Origin: Paraflavitalea devenefica
GTDB taxonomy: Bacteria; Bacteroidota; Bacteroidia; Chitinophagales; Chitinophagaceae
DNA length: 64,000 bases
Reading direction: 5' to 3'
Assembly (NCBI RefSeq): GCF_011759375.1
Contig: NZ_JAARML010000001.1
Coordinates: 1,488,001-1,552,000 of the forward strand
Made by a program: the position numbers and the translations under genes. Positions 52,132 through 60,459 of this stretch are shown here, one piece after another (positions within the stretch are counted from its first letter, which is position 1; each line of letters begins with the position of its first letter). Under the pieces are notes generated by a model. The model was not told the origin of the DNA, searched no databases, and saw only the letters and a program-made list of their open reading frames with translations.

Positions 52132-55100
52132 TTGACCAGGCTTACTATAGCAGGCATTGTTTTTTTACTGTTGGTCCATGCTTCCGTATGGGGCCAGTTG
52201 ATCAATTTTTCCCGTCTCAATACTTCCAATGGCCTGTCGGGTAATAATGCCCAGTCCGTTTCTATAGATAATAATGGTTTTCTATGGATTGGCACCAGTA
52301 ACGGGCTCAATGTATATGATGGCTATACCGTCACTTCTTTTGTAAAGGAAGAACACCCGGAGATGGCTTCTGATGTGGTATTGCACCTTGTTAGTGACAG
52401 CCGCAACCGTACCTGGATGGGTACCTATTCCGGCGCCTCCTGGATAGACGAGAACAGGGCTTTTCACCGGGTAGTTATCAGGGATTCTATAACAAAGTTC
52501 AACTGCCCTACCATTTTTGAGACCAGCAAATATGGGGTTGTAGTATATACCAGTAAAGGCCAGCACTATTTTGACAGTACGGCCGGCAAATGGAAAGAAC
52601 TGGCGTGGATGCCAACGGAGATCAGTACCGGCCATTTTATAGATGCAGAGCCTTTTGCGCAGGATAAGGTCATCTTTATTATAGACTCCCTGGTAACGAT
52701 ATTGGACTATCAAACAAGGAAAATCATTTTCCGGCAGACCTTTGCCAAACCGTTAAGCGCCTGCCCTGTCAGTGATACGTCAATAGCCGTTGGCCTCCAT
52801 ACAGGATGGGTAAGTATTGTAAATATCCATTCAGGGGAAAAAATAGCCGATTATGAGCTCATCAATAAACTGGGAGAGAGAACGATCAATACCCACCTTA
52901 CCGAGGTGCGCCGGGCCGCTAATGGCGACCTGCTGGTGGCTACAGATTTTGCCGGGTTAATTATTATTGATAAGAAAGGGAATATTACGCGGTATACACA
53001 TGATCCGCTGAATACCGGTTCTATTTCTGCCAATAATACCTATCGCGCTTTTGCCGGGAAAAAAGGAGAAGTGGTAGTGGGTACCCAGGCATCCGGGGCC
53101 AATATGGCCAATATTTTTAACAAGCCGGCTGCTTACACCCGTATATTCAGCGATAAGAAAGGCGAGCTGTATGATAATTACATTACCCGCATTGTGGAAG
53201 AAGGTAATGGCACCTTCTGGGTGGGGGCCAATGACCGGCTCATCCGGTGGAATAAAGAAACCAGCGAATCAGCCTTTTATCATTATTACCTGCAATCGCC
53301 GGATGGGATACGTCCGTTGGAAATACGGGCTTTGTGTAAGGACCGGTCGGGGCGCCTGTGGTTAAGCGCCGCGGGAGATGGGTTGTGCATATTTGATAAA
53401 AGTTCAGATCGCTTTATTAAGGTCAACCGCGACACCTCCCTGGGCAAGGCAGTAGCCAGCCCTTATATTTATGAGCTGCAGTTGCTCTCCGATGGTAGTG
53501 TATGGGTAGGATCGGGAAGTGGGCTATATTCCATTGACCCAGCCACCATGAAGGTTAGTACCTATGCAACACACCCCTTATTAAAGGAAGTCAATGGCAA
53601 AATGGTGATCGGCTTGTTTGAAGACAAGGACCACCGCATCTGGATAGCCACACATGGCACCGGCGTTTATTGTTATGACAAGAGCCGGAATAAAATAGAG
53701 CATTTTACTATTAAAGAAGGCATGTCCAGCGATCTTGTGTATGGCTTTGCACAAGACAATGCAGGCAATGTATATGTAGCCAGCTCTCATGGGTTTACTA
53801 TTATCCCGGAAAACCGGAAGCTGCAGATCTATAACCAGAAAAACGGCTTGCGTTATGAGCGCTGTGAGTCAATGCTGAAAGACGATAATGGGAATATATG
53901 GATCTCCAATACCAAGTCGCTCGCAAAATTTAACCCCATCACCAAACAGCTTACCCATTACGAGGAAAACTCAGGGTTAAGCATTAACGGTTTCAGGACC
54001 AATACTGCCTTCAAGGCCGCGAATGGAGAAATGTTCTGGGGCAGTGAAAGCGGGATCAATTATTTCTTTCCGGATAAATTAGTGATCACTCCCTCCCTGT
54101 TGCAGGTAAGTGTATTCTCCATGGATACCAATGATACCATGCAGTATTTTGGTGGTAACCGGTATTTTGCCTTGCCCTATAGCAAAAATGATATTACGCT
54201 CCATTTTACGGCCATTAACTTAAACGGGTCGAAGAATATTGAATACCGGTACAAGTTAGAGGGGTATGATAAGGAATGGCATGCCGGTACCGACATACGT
54301 GAGGCGCGCTATCCTTCCCTGCCTGCCGGTAATTATACTTTTTCCGTAAAGGCCAGTATAGACCGCATTAACTGGACGGAATCCAATAATAAGGTATCGC
54401 TCTATATCGTGCCGCCTATTTGGCAACGCTGGTGGTTTATTGTGGCTATGGCAGTGCTGCTGGCGCTTATTATACATACTATTTACAGGTACCGCGTACA
54501 GCAAATACGGGAGAAAGAAAAGCTCAAGGCCGAGTATAACCAGAAAATAGCGGAGATAGAGATGAAGGCATTGCGTGCGCAAATGAATCCTCACTTCATC
54601 TTCAACTGTCTTAACTCCATCAACCGCTATATTGTTAAAAGCGATCACACCACTGCTTCATTATATCTTACCCGGTTCTCGAAACTCATCCGGCTCATCC
54701 TGGATAATTCCAACAGCAAAAACGTATTGCTGTCCAATGAAATGGAAGCGCTCAGGATCTATATAGAAATGGAATCCCTACGCTTTAATAATAAATTCAC
54801 CTACAATATTATCATTGATAAGGAGGTGCATGCAGATATAATGGAAGTGCCGCCATTGATCATACAGCCTTATGTGGAGAATGCCATCTGGCATGGCCTG
54901 TTGCATAAAGAGACAGCGGGGCATCTGGATATCCATCTTAGTATGACAGGCGATAATATGCTGCAGTGTATTATCCAGGATAATGGCGTGGGAAGAGAGA
55001 AGGCCAAAGAATACAAGAGTAAGTCAGCCACTACCAAGAAATCGCTCGGTATGAAGCTCACAGAAGACAGGATATCTATTCTGAACAAACATACATCTCC

Positions 55101-55185
55101 CAATGCCAGCATCACGATCATTGACCTCGTGGCCGATGATCGTGAGCCAGCCGGTACGAGGGTGATCCTGAAAATACCCGTATAA
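52132..55185 (+). CDS. Reg_prop/Y_Y_Y sensor histidine kinase (LytS type)
   Basis: A 1,017-residue sensor. A signal peptide (about 1-22) leads to two seven-bladed propellers of Reg_prop repeats (many WxGTxxGL-like segments, for example FLWIGTSNGLNVYD and VWVGSGSGLYSID), a Y_Y_Y domain (about 640-760), one membrane helix (about 765-785, WWFIVAMAVLLALIIHTIY) and a LytS-type kinase with phospho-acceptor His821 (MNPHFIFNCLNSINRYI), ENAIWHGLL and DNGVGREKA. In related proteins the propeller binds sugars or oligosaccharides. No ATG exists in frame upstream; TTG 52132 is the only start giving the signal peptide. The LytTR regulator follows after 45 bases. Confidence 0.93.
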   Translation: MTRLTIAGIVFLLLVHASVWGQLINFSRLNTSNGLSGNNAQSVSIDNNGFLWIGTSNGLNVYDGYTVTSFVKEEHPEMASDVVLHLVSDSRNRTWMGTYSGASWIDENRAFHRVVIRDSITKFNCPTIFETSKYGVVVYTSKGQHYFDSTAGKWKELAWMPTEISTGHFIDAEPFAQDKVIFIIDSLVTILDYQTRKIIFRQTFAKPLSACPVSDTSIAVGLHTGWVSIVNIHSGEKIADYELINKLGERTINTHLTEVRRAANGDLLVATDFAGLIIIDKKGNITRYTHDPLNTGSISANNTYRAFAGKKGEVVVGTQASGANMANIFNKPAAYTRIFSDKKGELYDNYITRIVEEGNGTFWVGANDRLIRWNKETSESAFYHYYLQSPDGIRPLEIRALCKDRSGRLWLSAAGDGLCIFDKSSDRFIKVNRDTSLGKAVASPYIYELQLLSDGSVWVGSGSGLYSIDPATMKVSTYATHPLLKEVNGKMVIGLFEDKDHRIWIATHGTGVYCYDKSRNKIEHFTIKEGMSSDLVYGFAQDNAGNVYVASSHGFTIIPENRKLQIYNQKNGLRYERCESMLKDDNGNIWISNTKSLAKFNPITKQLTHYEENSGLSINGFRTNTAFKAANGEMFWGSESGINYFFPDKLVITPSLLQVSVFSMDTNDTMQYFGGNRYFALPYSKNDITLHFTAINLNGSKNIEYRYKLEGYDKEWHAGTDIREARYPSLPAGNYTFSVKASIDRINWTESNNKVSLYIVPPIWQRWWFIVAMAVLLALIIHTIYRYRVQQIREKEKLKAEYNQKIAEIEMKALRAQMNPHFIFNCLNSINRYIVKSDHTTASLYLTRFSKLIRLILDNSNSKNVLLSNEMEALRIYIEMESLRFNNKFTYNIIIDKEVHADIMEVPPLIIQPYVENAIWHGLLHKETAGHLDIHLSMTGDNMLQCIIQDNGVGREKAKEYKSKSATTKKSLGMKLTEDRISILNKHTSPNASITIIDLVADDREPAGTRVILKIPV

Positions 55186-55230
55186 ACCAAACTAACAAAC
55201 CCTGTTGCTTAACAAAAAAATTGAACGAAT

Positions 55231-55980
55231 ATGATACGCTGTGTAATTGTAGATGATGAAAATAACTGTATTGAAATGTTGGAATGGTTGCTGAAAACCT
55301 ATTGCCCGCAAGTGACGATAGATGCCATGTGCAATTCGGCAGAGCAGGGGCTGGAAGCTATCAACCGGCACAAGCCCGATGTGGTATTTCTTGATATAGA
55401 AATGCCGCGGATGAATGGCTTTGATATGCTGGAGCAATTTGATAAACTGACCTTTGATGTGGTGTTCACCACCGCCTACGATAAGTTTGCCATCAAGGCA
55501 TTCCGCTACAGCGCCCTCAACTACCTGTTAAAACCCATTGATCCGGATGACCTGAAAGAAACCATCCGCAGGCTGGAAGAAAAACAGACCATCCCTACCC
55601 GTGAACAGATAGAGCTGTTGTTGCAAAATGTTAAGAGTGTAAGCAAGACTACCATACCACGTATTGCGCTTACCACCAATGACGGGATGATCTTTGTATC
55701 AACCCAGGATATTATTTATTGTGAAGCAGAAAGCAACTATACCAATATCGTACTGGTAGGCAATAAAAAGATCATGGTATCAAAAGTGTTGAAAGATATT
55801 GATGAAGCATTGGCAGGACCAGACTTTTTCAGGGTGCATAATTCTTTTCTTATCAACCTCAACCATATTAAGAAGTTCGTACGGGGTGAAGGTGGATATG
55901 TGGTGATGGATGATGGCGCTACCATCAGTATTTCCCGTTCCCGCAGACAGGAGTTCATGGAATTATTCTCTAAGTTTTAA
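55231..55980 (+). CDS. LytTR-family response regulator
   Basis: A 249-residue regulator with a receiver domain (phospho-Asp55 in VVFLDIEMPRMNG, acidic pocket VDDENN, Lys in YLLKPIDPDDL) and a C-terminal LytTR DNA-binding domain (from about residue 145; FFRVHNSFLINLNHIKKFVRGEGGYVVMDDG). It is the partner of the Reg_prop kinase 45 bases upstream and may also serve the divergent GAF kinase. LytTR sites are usually direct repeats upstream of exported-protein genes. Confidence 0.95.
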   Translation: MIRCVIVDDENNCIEMLEWLLKTYCPQVTIDAMCNSAEQGLEAINRHKPDVVFLDIEMPRMNGFDMLEQFDKLTFDVVFTTAYDKFAIKAFRYSALNYLLKPIDPDDLKETIRRLEEKQTIPTREQIELLLQNVKSVSKTTIPRIALTTNDGMIFVSTQDIIYCEAESNYTNIVLVGNKKIMVSKVLKDIDEALAGPDFFRVHNSFLINLNHIKKFVRGEGGYVVMDDGATISISRSRRQEFMELFSKF

Positions 55981-56000
55981 ACCAACGGTTATCATTTTAA

Positions 56001-56045
56001 TGCTTACGCCTTACAGATCATGATCTGTAAGGCGTAAGCATTTTA
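56001..56045 (+). terminator. 40-bp perfect palindrome after the response regulator
   Basis: Arms TGCTTACGCCTTACAGATCA (56001-56020) and TGATCTGTAAGGCGTAAGCA (56021-56040) are exact complements, with TTTT following on the + strand and AAAA before. It should act as a terminator, in both directions. Arms of 20 bases without mismatch and without a loop are longer than needed for that. Confidence 0.8.
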
Positions 56046-56157
56046 TATCCTTCTCTATGTCAGTTGCGCACTCAAAGGCGCTGTTTAATCAATAACCCTT
56101 TTATTAAGAGGGTATTGTTGGTAGCTTGCATCATCATTTAACCATTAAACCTTTATT

Positions 56158-56640
56158 ATGAAAAAGTTTGCCCTCTCCTTTGTGTTATTGTCTCTTTCAT
56201 TCGGTGCCCATGTAATGGCCGGCGAAGGGAAAAATGTTTCCAGGCAGGTTAAAGTGGCTGCTCCATTCAACCGGTTAATCATTCAGGGAGATGTAGAGAT
56301 CGTGTTGGTAAACGACCCCTCTTCTTTTATTACGATACACGGCGATGTGACCGATGTAGATGATGTTGTAATAAAAAACCATAATGGGCGGTTGATTGTA
56401 TCTTCAAAACAGCAGAGCCATGGTAAAAAGATGGTGATACGTATCCCCTTTCAACAGCTAAAAGCAATTGGCATGTATGGCGATGTGGATCTGCGCTCTG
56501 AAGACACGCTGAAAACCGATGCATTAAAGGTCTTTATGGATGGTGCCTGCAAGGTATCGCTTACAGTAGAAGGTACCGTTAGTATAACGCATTCTGATGA
56601 ATGCGAGATTGAGTACAACAATAAGAAGCTGCCTGCATAG
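56158..56640 (+). CDS. Secreted GIN-domain (DUF2807-like) protein
   Basis: A 160-residue protein with a signal peptide (1-21) and a single GIN-type beta-helix domain: VAAPFNRLIIQGDVEIVLVND, VVIKNHNGRLIVSSKQ and LKAIGMYGDVDLRSEDTLKT. These domains form stacks of strands in Bacteroidota surface or periplasmic proteins; function unknown. It follows the response regulator by about 180 bases, after its palindromic terminator, and may be a target of it. Confidence 0.78.
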   Translation: MKKFALSFVLLSLSFGAHVMAGEGKNVSRQVKVAAPFNRLIIQGDVEIVLVNDPSSFITIHGDVTDVDDVVIKNHNGRLIVSSKQQSHGKKMVIRIPFQQLKAIGMYGDVDLRSEDTLKTDALKVFMDGACKVSLTVEGTVSITHSDECEIEYNNKKLPA

Positions 56641-56661
56641 GCCTACAGCACAGATCTGTAT

Positions 56662-56700
56662 AACATACCCACTTACCCTGAAAGGGCAAGTGGGTATGTT
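56662..56700 (+). terminator. Hairpin after the GIN-domain gene
   Basis: AACATACCCACTT (56662-56674) pairs with AAGTGGGTATGTT (56688-56700); an inner CCCT/AGGG adds to the stem. The T tract is weak. Confidence 0.6.
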
Positions 56701-57206
56701 ATGTATATGTTACCTGATTGGTATGTCAAATTATTTATTAAAGCAAGTGCATTATTTTTTCTTTTTTTTAACACGACAGAATTTACGGTCAGTGTATAAG
56801 TAGATTCCCGTGTACCAACTGTACGCTTTTGATACAGGTCAAAAGGTGTAAAAAAGTATAACCTTGAATATCAGGTAAATAAGTTGTTGTCGCCTGAAAC
56901 ACCCTGCCAGCCTCACTTTTACCGCTCATAAACATTTTATAGGATCAAATACGCATTTCATGCGAAGAATGCTACCGTTCACTCAAACGGCACTTGCACA
57001 GGAAAAAATCGTTACTAACTTTGCGGCGCAATCTGGTACTTAACCTTCAGCTCTTTCACAAAAAGAACACAATTGTTAAAGAAAATAAAAGAGTAAAAAG
57101 GTTGTAACATTTGCAAAAAGGGTGCGTCTTATATGTGTGTGATGCAACAAGTATAGCGCAACACTGCAACAAACAAGTAGCCATAAAAACAAAAAAACAT
57201 TCAAAA
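56701..57206. other. AT-rich region with the promoter of the 57207 gene
   Basis: Contains no gene I can support. It holds the promoter at 56994-57023 and a leader of about 175 bases rich in A (AAAACAAAAAAAC near the start codon). No clear hairpin. Confidence 0.5.
56994..57023 (+). promoter_or_regulatory. Bacteroidota promoter of the 57207 gene
   Basis: TTG (56994-56996), a 19-base spacer and TAACTTTG (57016-57023), full consensus. The leader to ATG 57207 is unusually long (about 175 bases). Confidence 0.75.
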
Positions 57207-57650
57207 ATGAAAAAGAGTATTTTAACCTGGGTATTGTTACTGACTGTAGGTCTTAGTAGCACTTTTGCCCACAAGCTTGAAAATGTAAATGAACAGGTAA
57301 TCAGTTCTTTTAAGAAAGATTTTGCTTCAGCACAGGATGTTAGCTGGGAGAAAACAAAAGAGATCTCCAAAGCCACTTTCAAACTGAACGACCAGGTAAT
57401 GTTTGCTTATTATGCAGAAGATGGTAACCTGCTGGCAGTAATCAGGAACATCGTTTCCGGCCAGTTGCCAATCAACCTGCTGAGCGATCTGAAGAAGAAT
57501 TATGCCAACTACTGGATCAGCGATCTTTTTGAGATGGCAGCCGACAATAGCACTTCTTACTACGTAACCGTGCAAAACGGTGATCATTCAGTAGTACTGA
57601 AATCCATCGGTTCTACAGGATGGGAAACTTTTAAGAAAGAAAAGAAATAA
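57207..57650 (+). CDS. Secreted PepSY-like small protein of unknown function
   Basis: A 147-residue protein with a signal peptide (1-21, ending FAHK). The mature part has a pattern often seen in PepSY/BLIP-like Bacteroidota proteins: ISSFKKDFASAQDVSWEKTKEISKATFKLNDQVMFAYYAEDGNLLAVIRNI, two repeats of strand-helix units and a C-terminal STGWETFKKEKK. Membership is tentative. ATG 57207 gives a clean signal peptide; the open frame reaching 57111 would add an untypical start. It has its own strong promoter, long leader and terminator, suggesting regulated high expression. Confidence 0.72.
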   Translation: MKKSILTWVLLLTVGLSSTFAHKLENVNEQVISSFKKDFASAQDVSWEKTKEISKATFKLNDQVMFAYYAEDGNLLAVIRNIVSGQLPINLLSDLKKNYANYWISDLFEMAADNSTSYYVTVQNGDHSVVLKSIGSTGWETFKKEKK

Positions 57651-57686
57651 TAAAGCAGATCAGATTAATAATTCAATTACAGAAGG

Positions 57687-57715
57687 GTCCCGCTGCATAG
57701 CGGGACTCTTTTTTA
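57687..57715 (+). terminator. Terminator of the 57207 gene
   Basis: GTCCCGCT (57687-57694) pairs with AGCGGGAC (57699-57706), loop GCAT, then a T run. Confidence 0.92.
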
Positions 57716-57764
57716 TTTAAACATGTGCATTTACTCAAAAAAACAACCAACTGCTCAGTATGGG

Positions 57765-57795
57765 TTGTAACCAGTAGCCAGGCTTCCTAAGTTTG
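57765..57795 (+). promoter_or_regulatory. Bacteroidota promoter of a putative small RNA
   Basis: TTG (57765-57767), a 20-base spacer and TAAGTTTG (57788-57795), full consensus. No coding frame of note follows within 115 bases. Confidence 0.7.
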
Positions 57796-57801
57796 CACCA
57801 T

Positions 57802-57919
57802 CAAACAATCAAATACTACAAGCCATTAAACCTGGTGCATAGCCATTAAAAAAAGTGTTTTTTCAGGGTCGTTGGAAGGTTAATCCGCTCTCTGTCTTCG
57901 ACGGAGGCGGATTTTTTTA
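57802..57919 (+). ncRNA. Putative small RNA of about 115 nt
   Basis: Framed by a full-consensus promoter (57765-57795) and a terminator hairpin (57882-57919). The 5' part has CACCA...TGGTG (57797-57801 with 57834-57838) and two direct copies of AGCCATTAAA (57821-57830, 57841-57850). No ORF longer than a few codons with a good start is seen. It could be a regulatory RNA or the leader of the 57968 gene, but that gene has its own promoter behind the terminator. Confidence 0.5.
57882..57919 (+). terminator. Terminator of the putative small RNA
   Basis: AATCCGC (57882-57888) pairs with GCGGATT (57907-57913), extended by inner pairs, followed by TTTTTTT. Confidence 0.85.
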
Positions 57920-57922
57920 CGC

Positions 57923-57952
57923 TTGCCATTTCCTGTTTTGAACGTATTTTTG
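57923..57952 (+). promoter_or_regulatory. Bacteroidota promoter of the 57968 gene
   Basis: TTG (57923-57925), a 19-base spacer and TATTTTTG (57945-57952), full consensus. The leader is about 8-10 bases, so the mRNA is almost leaderless. Confidence 0.75.
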
Positions 57953-57967
57953 TAACCGTTACAGCAA

Positions 57968-58186
57968 ATGAAAAAGTGCCGCCTGATATTACCCGTATTT
58001 CTCTTCTTACTGATCTTCTCCACAGAAGTGTCGGCACAATGCTCCATCTGTACAAAAACAGCCTCCCAATTGGGTGAGCGGCCCGCCAAAGCCCTCAACA
58101 CAGGCATTATCTACCTGGCCTTTACGCCCCTGGCCATCATTGGTTATATAGGTTACCGTTGGTGGAAATCCAACCGCATAGTATAG
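57968..58186 (+). CDS. Small exported membrane protein with CxxC
   Basis: A 72-residue protein: signal peptide (1-23, ending VSAQ), then QCSICTKTASQLGERPAKALNTG and a C-terminal helix IIYLAFTPLAIIGYIGYRWW with a basic tail. The CSIC pair right after the cleavage site could bind metal or form a disulfide. Recurrent in Bacteroidota as a hypothetical protein; function unknown. It has a consensus promoter with a very short leader. Confidence 0.78.
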   Translation: MKKCRLILPVFLFLLIFSTEVSAQCSICTKTASQLGERPAKALNTGIIYLAFTPLAIIGYIGYRWWKSNRIV

Positions 58187-58198
58187 CAGCTTTCCGTC

Positions 58199-59503
58199 TT
58201 ATACTCTTTTTATGTCTGCGCCCAGCTTGCGGAGGCGCTCATCAATATTTTGATAACCGCGGTCTATCTGTTCAATGTTCTGGATAGTACTGCGGCCATC
58301 CGCGCTTAATGCGGCAATTAGGAGGGATACCCCGGCACGGATATCAGGGCTGCTCATCGTAATGCCCCGCAGGTTTTGCTCACGGCCAAGGCCAATAACG
58401 GCTGCCCGGTGCGGATCGCAGAGGATAATGCGGGCACCCATATCTATCAGCTTATCTACAAAAAAGAGGCGGCTTTCAAACATTTTCTGGTGGATCAATA
58501 CGCTACCCTTTGCCTGTGTGGCCACTACCAGTACGATGCTGATCAGATCGGGCGTAAAGCCCGGCCAGGGATGGTCGTAAACAGTAAGTACAGAACCATC
58601 GAGGAATGTTTGTATTTCATACATATCCTGGGCGGGTACATGAATATCATCTCCAATGAAATTCATTTGTATGCCCAGTTGTTTAAACTTATCGGGAATA
58701 ACGCCCAGGTTGTCCAGGCTTACATTCTTGATGGTAATATCGCTTTGGGTCATGGCCGCTAATCCTATAAAAGAACCAATCTCGATCATGTCAGGTAGCA
58801 TGCGGTGTTCTGTTCCGCCTAAATAACCAACTCCTTCAATGACCAGCAGGTTACTGCCAATACCACTGATCTTAGCGCCCATGCGGGTGAGCATCTTGCA
58901 CAATTGCTGCAGGTAGGGTTCACAGGCAGCATTGTAAATGGTAGTAGTGCCACTGGCCATTACAGCCGCCATCACAATATTGGCAGTACCGGTTACGGAG
59001 GGCTCATCCAGCAGTAAGTAAGTGCCTTTGAGGTTGGGGGCTTCCAGGTGAAAAAAGCCATCGCCCGATTCATAATTGAAAGAGGCGCCCAGTTTCTCAA
59101 AACCTATGATATGGGTGTCCAGCCGGCGACGGCCAATTTTATCGCCCCCCGGTTTGGGTATGAAAGCCTTGCGGAACCTGGCCAGTAAAGGGCCGGCCAG
59201 CATAACAGATCCCCGCAGACGGCCACTCTTTTTGCGGTAGTCGTCACTGCGCAGGTAGTCAATATTTACATTATCGGCCTGGAAAATACAGGTATCCCGT
59301 TGCGGGCGTTCAATTTTTACATTCATTTCTCCCAATAACTCTATCAGGAGGTTCACGTCCAGGATATCGGGAATATTGGTAATGGTTACTTTTTCCGGTG
59401 TCAGCAACACAGCACTGATGATCTGGAGCGCTTCGTTTTTTGCGCCTTGCGGAATGATTTCGCCCTGTAATTTCTTGCCGCCAGTGACTTCAAAAGAAAG
59501 CAT
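58199..59503 (-). CDS. murA: UDP-N-acetylglucosamine 1-carboxyvinyltransferase
   Basis: A 434-residue enzyme of the EPSP synthase family: it adds enolpyruvate to UDP-GlcNAc, the first step of peptidoglycan precursor synthesis. Visible segments: QGAKNEALQIISAVLLTPE (the Lys-Asn of the active site), RLRGSVMLAGPLLARF and a C-terminal SLLIAALSADGRSTIQNIEQIDRGYQNIDERL. In E. coli MurA the fosfomycin target is a Cys at residue 115; here the matching loop reads KPGGDKIGRRRLDTHI, where that Cys is replaced by Asp (GGDKIG), which would predict fosfomycin resistance. Confidence 0.95.
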   Translation of the reverse strand: MLSFEVTGGKKLQGEIIPQGAKNEALQIISAVLLTPEKVTITNIPDILDVNLLIELLGEMNVKIERPQRDTCIFQADNVNIDYLRSDDYRKKSGRLRGSVMLAGPLLARFRKAFIPKPGGDKIGRRRLDTHIIGFEKLGASFNYESGDGFFHLEAPNLKGTYLLLDEPSVTGTANIVMAAVMASGTTTIYNAACEPYLQQLCKMLTRMGAKISGIGSNLLVIEGVGYLGGTEHRMLPDMIEIGSFIGLAAMTQSDITIKNVSLDNLGVIPDKFKQLGIQMNFIGDDIHVPAQDMYEIQTFLDGSVLTVYDHPWPGFTPDLISIVLVVATQAKGSVLIHQKMFESRLFFVDKLIDMGARIILCDPHRAAVIGLGREQNLRGITMSSPDIRAGVSLLIAALSADGRSTIQNIEQIDRGYQNIDERLRKLGADIKRV

Positions 59504-59557
59504 AGGTTAGTGGAGATTGAAAGGTGATTGGTTGAGTTAAAAGGAGTGCAAAATAAA

Positions 59558-59587
59558 AAAAGTTGACCAGCCTTCTGATCAACTTTT
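59558..59587 (-). terminator. Terminator of the DUF4290 gene
   Basis: AAAAGTTGA (59558-59566) pairs with TCAACTTTT (59579-59587); on the - strand the stem runs into a seven-T tract. It separates the DUF4290 gene from murA. Confidence 0.8.
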
Positions 59588-59612
59588 AAACAAATTAGTT
59601 TATCGGTCTACA

Positions 59613-60365
59613 CTATTTATACCGTTTTCTGAACTTGTTATTGCCGCCACGGTCACCACCTCTGTCCCTGTCATTGCGGTCATTTCTGTCATTACGGCCA
59701 CCTCCGCCGCCACCACGTCCCTGTTGCTGGAACTTCTGGTTGCGTTTATTGCGGTAATCGCCATAACCACCCCTGCCGCCATCACGGTCGCGTCCTTCAT
59801 TAGGACGATGCTGGCGAACGTATGGTGTATTGGTAAAGGTCAACTGGCCATCGGTCAGGTTTGTCAGTTCACTTTGAATAGCATCATCGTGCACTGTTTC
59901 CTTATGCCAGTTATTATAAGCCAGCTTCATGTAATAAGCTACTGCATTGGCAAAACCCTGACGTTTGTCGGGATTCTCTTCCTTCAGTGCTTTATTGATC
60001 ACCAGCTCCAGGTTTTTACCCAGGTGGCTGAACTTAGGATAACGTTTGGGATAGGGCAACGGTTTGGGCTTTGCCTTCAGCGTTTCACGCGTGGGGATGG
60101 GATAAGGTGATTCCACATCCAGCTTGAAATCGGCGATGAGGAACAAATGGTCCCATAGTTTATGACGGAAATCCTCTACATTTTTCAGGTGGGGATTCAG
60201 GAAACCCATGAGCTCAATCACCGCATAGGCATTACGCTGGCGGGCCTCCCGGTCTTCCAGGCTCAGCAGGTATTCTATCATCTTCTGAATATGGCGGCCA
60301 TATTCCCGGTAGATCAGATGGTTTCTGGTAGTGTTGTACTCCATTTCACCTAAAGTATTAAACAT
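59613..60365 (-). CDS. DUF4290 protein with Arg/Gly/Asp/Asn-rich tail
   Basis: A 250-residue protein. Residues 1-180 match the DUF4290 family of Bacteroidota: MEYNTTRNHLIYREYGRHI, FLNPHLKNVEDFRHKLWDHLFLIADF and AVAYYMKLAYNNWHKETVHDD. The last 65 residues are of low complexity (Arg, Gly, Asp, Asn) with GGGGGG and three NDR repeats, similar to RGG-type RNA-binding tails. Likely an RNA- or ribosome-linked protein (inference). A -7 box ends 4 bases before the start, which suggests a leaderless mRNA. Confidence 0.85.
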   Translation of the reverse strand: MFNTLGEMEYNTTRNHLIYREYGRHIQKMIEYLLSLEDREARQRNAYAVIELMGFLNPHLKNVEDFRHKLWDHLFLIADFKLDVESPYPIPTRETLKAKPKPLPYPKRYPKFSHLGKNLELVINKALKEENPDKRQGFANAVAYYMKLAYNNWHKETVHDDAIQSELTNLTDGQLTFTNTPYVRQHRPNEGRDRDGGRGGYGDYRNKRNQKFQQQGRGGGGGGRNDRNDRNDRDRGGDRGGNNKFRKRYK

Positions 60366-60369
60366 CTTA

Positions 60370-60377
60370 CAAAAGTA
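60370..60377 (-). promoter_or_regulatory. Bacteroidota -7 box directly before the DUF4290 gene
   Basis: On the - strand TACTTTTG, full consensus, 4 bases before ATG 60365. Predicts a leaderless transcript. No TTG at the normal distance. Confidence 0.5.
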
Positions 60378-60396
60378 GCAAAGTAAGTTTATAAAA

Positions 60397-60424
60397 AGAA
60401 AAGGCCTTTTGAGGGACCTTTTCT
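60397..60424 (-). terminator. Terminator of the T9SS cargo gene
   Basis: AGAAAAGG (60397-60404) pairs with CCTTTTCT (60417-60424); on the - strand it is followed by TTTTTAT. It lies 36 bases after the stop. Confidence 0.75.
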
Positions 60425-60459
60425 GATTCGGAATTTTAAGATTTTTTTACAGGTTAGCC

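Noticed and set aside
56820..56870. Possible riboswitch upstream of the 57207 gene
   Set aside because: No conserved aptamer motif; the stretch lies upstream of the predicted promoter.
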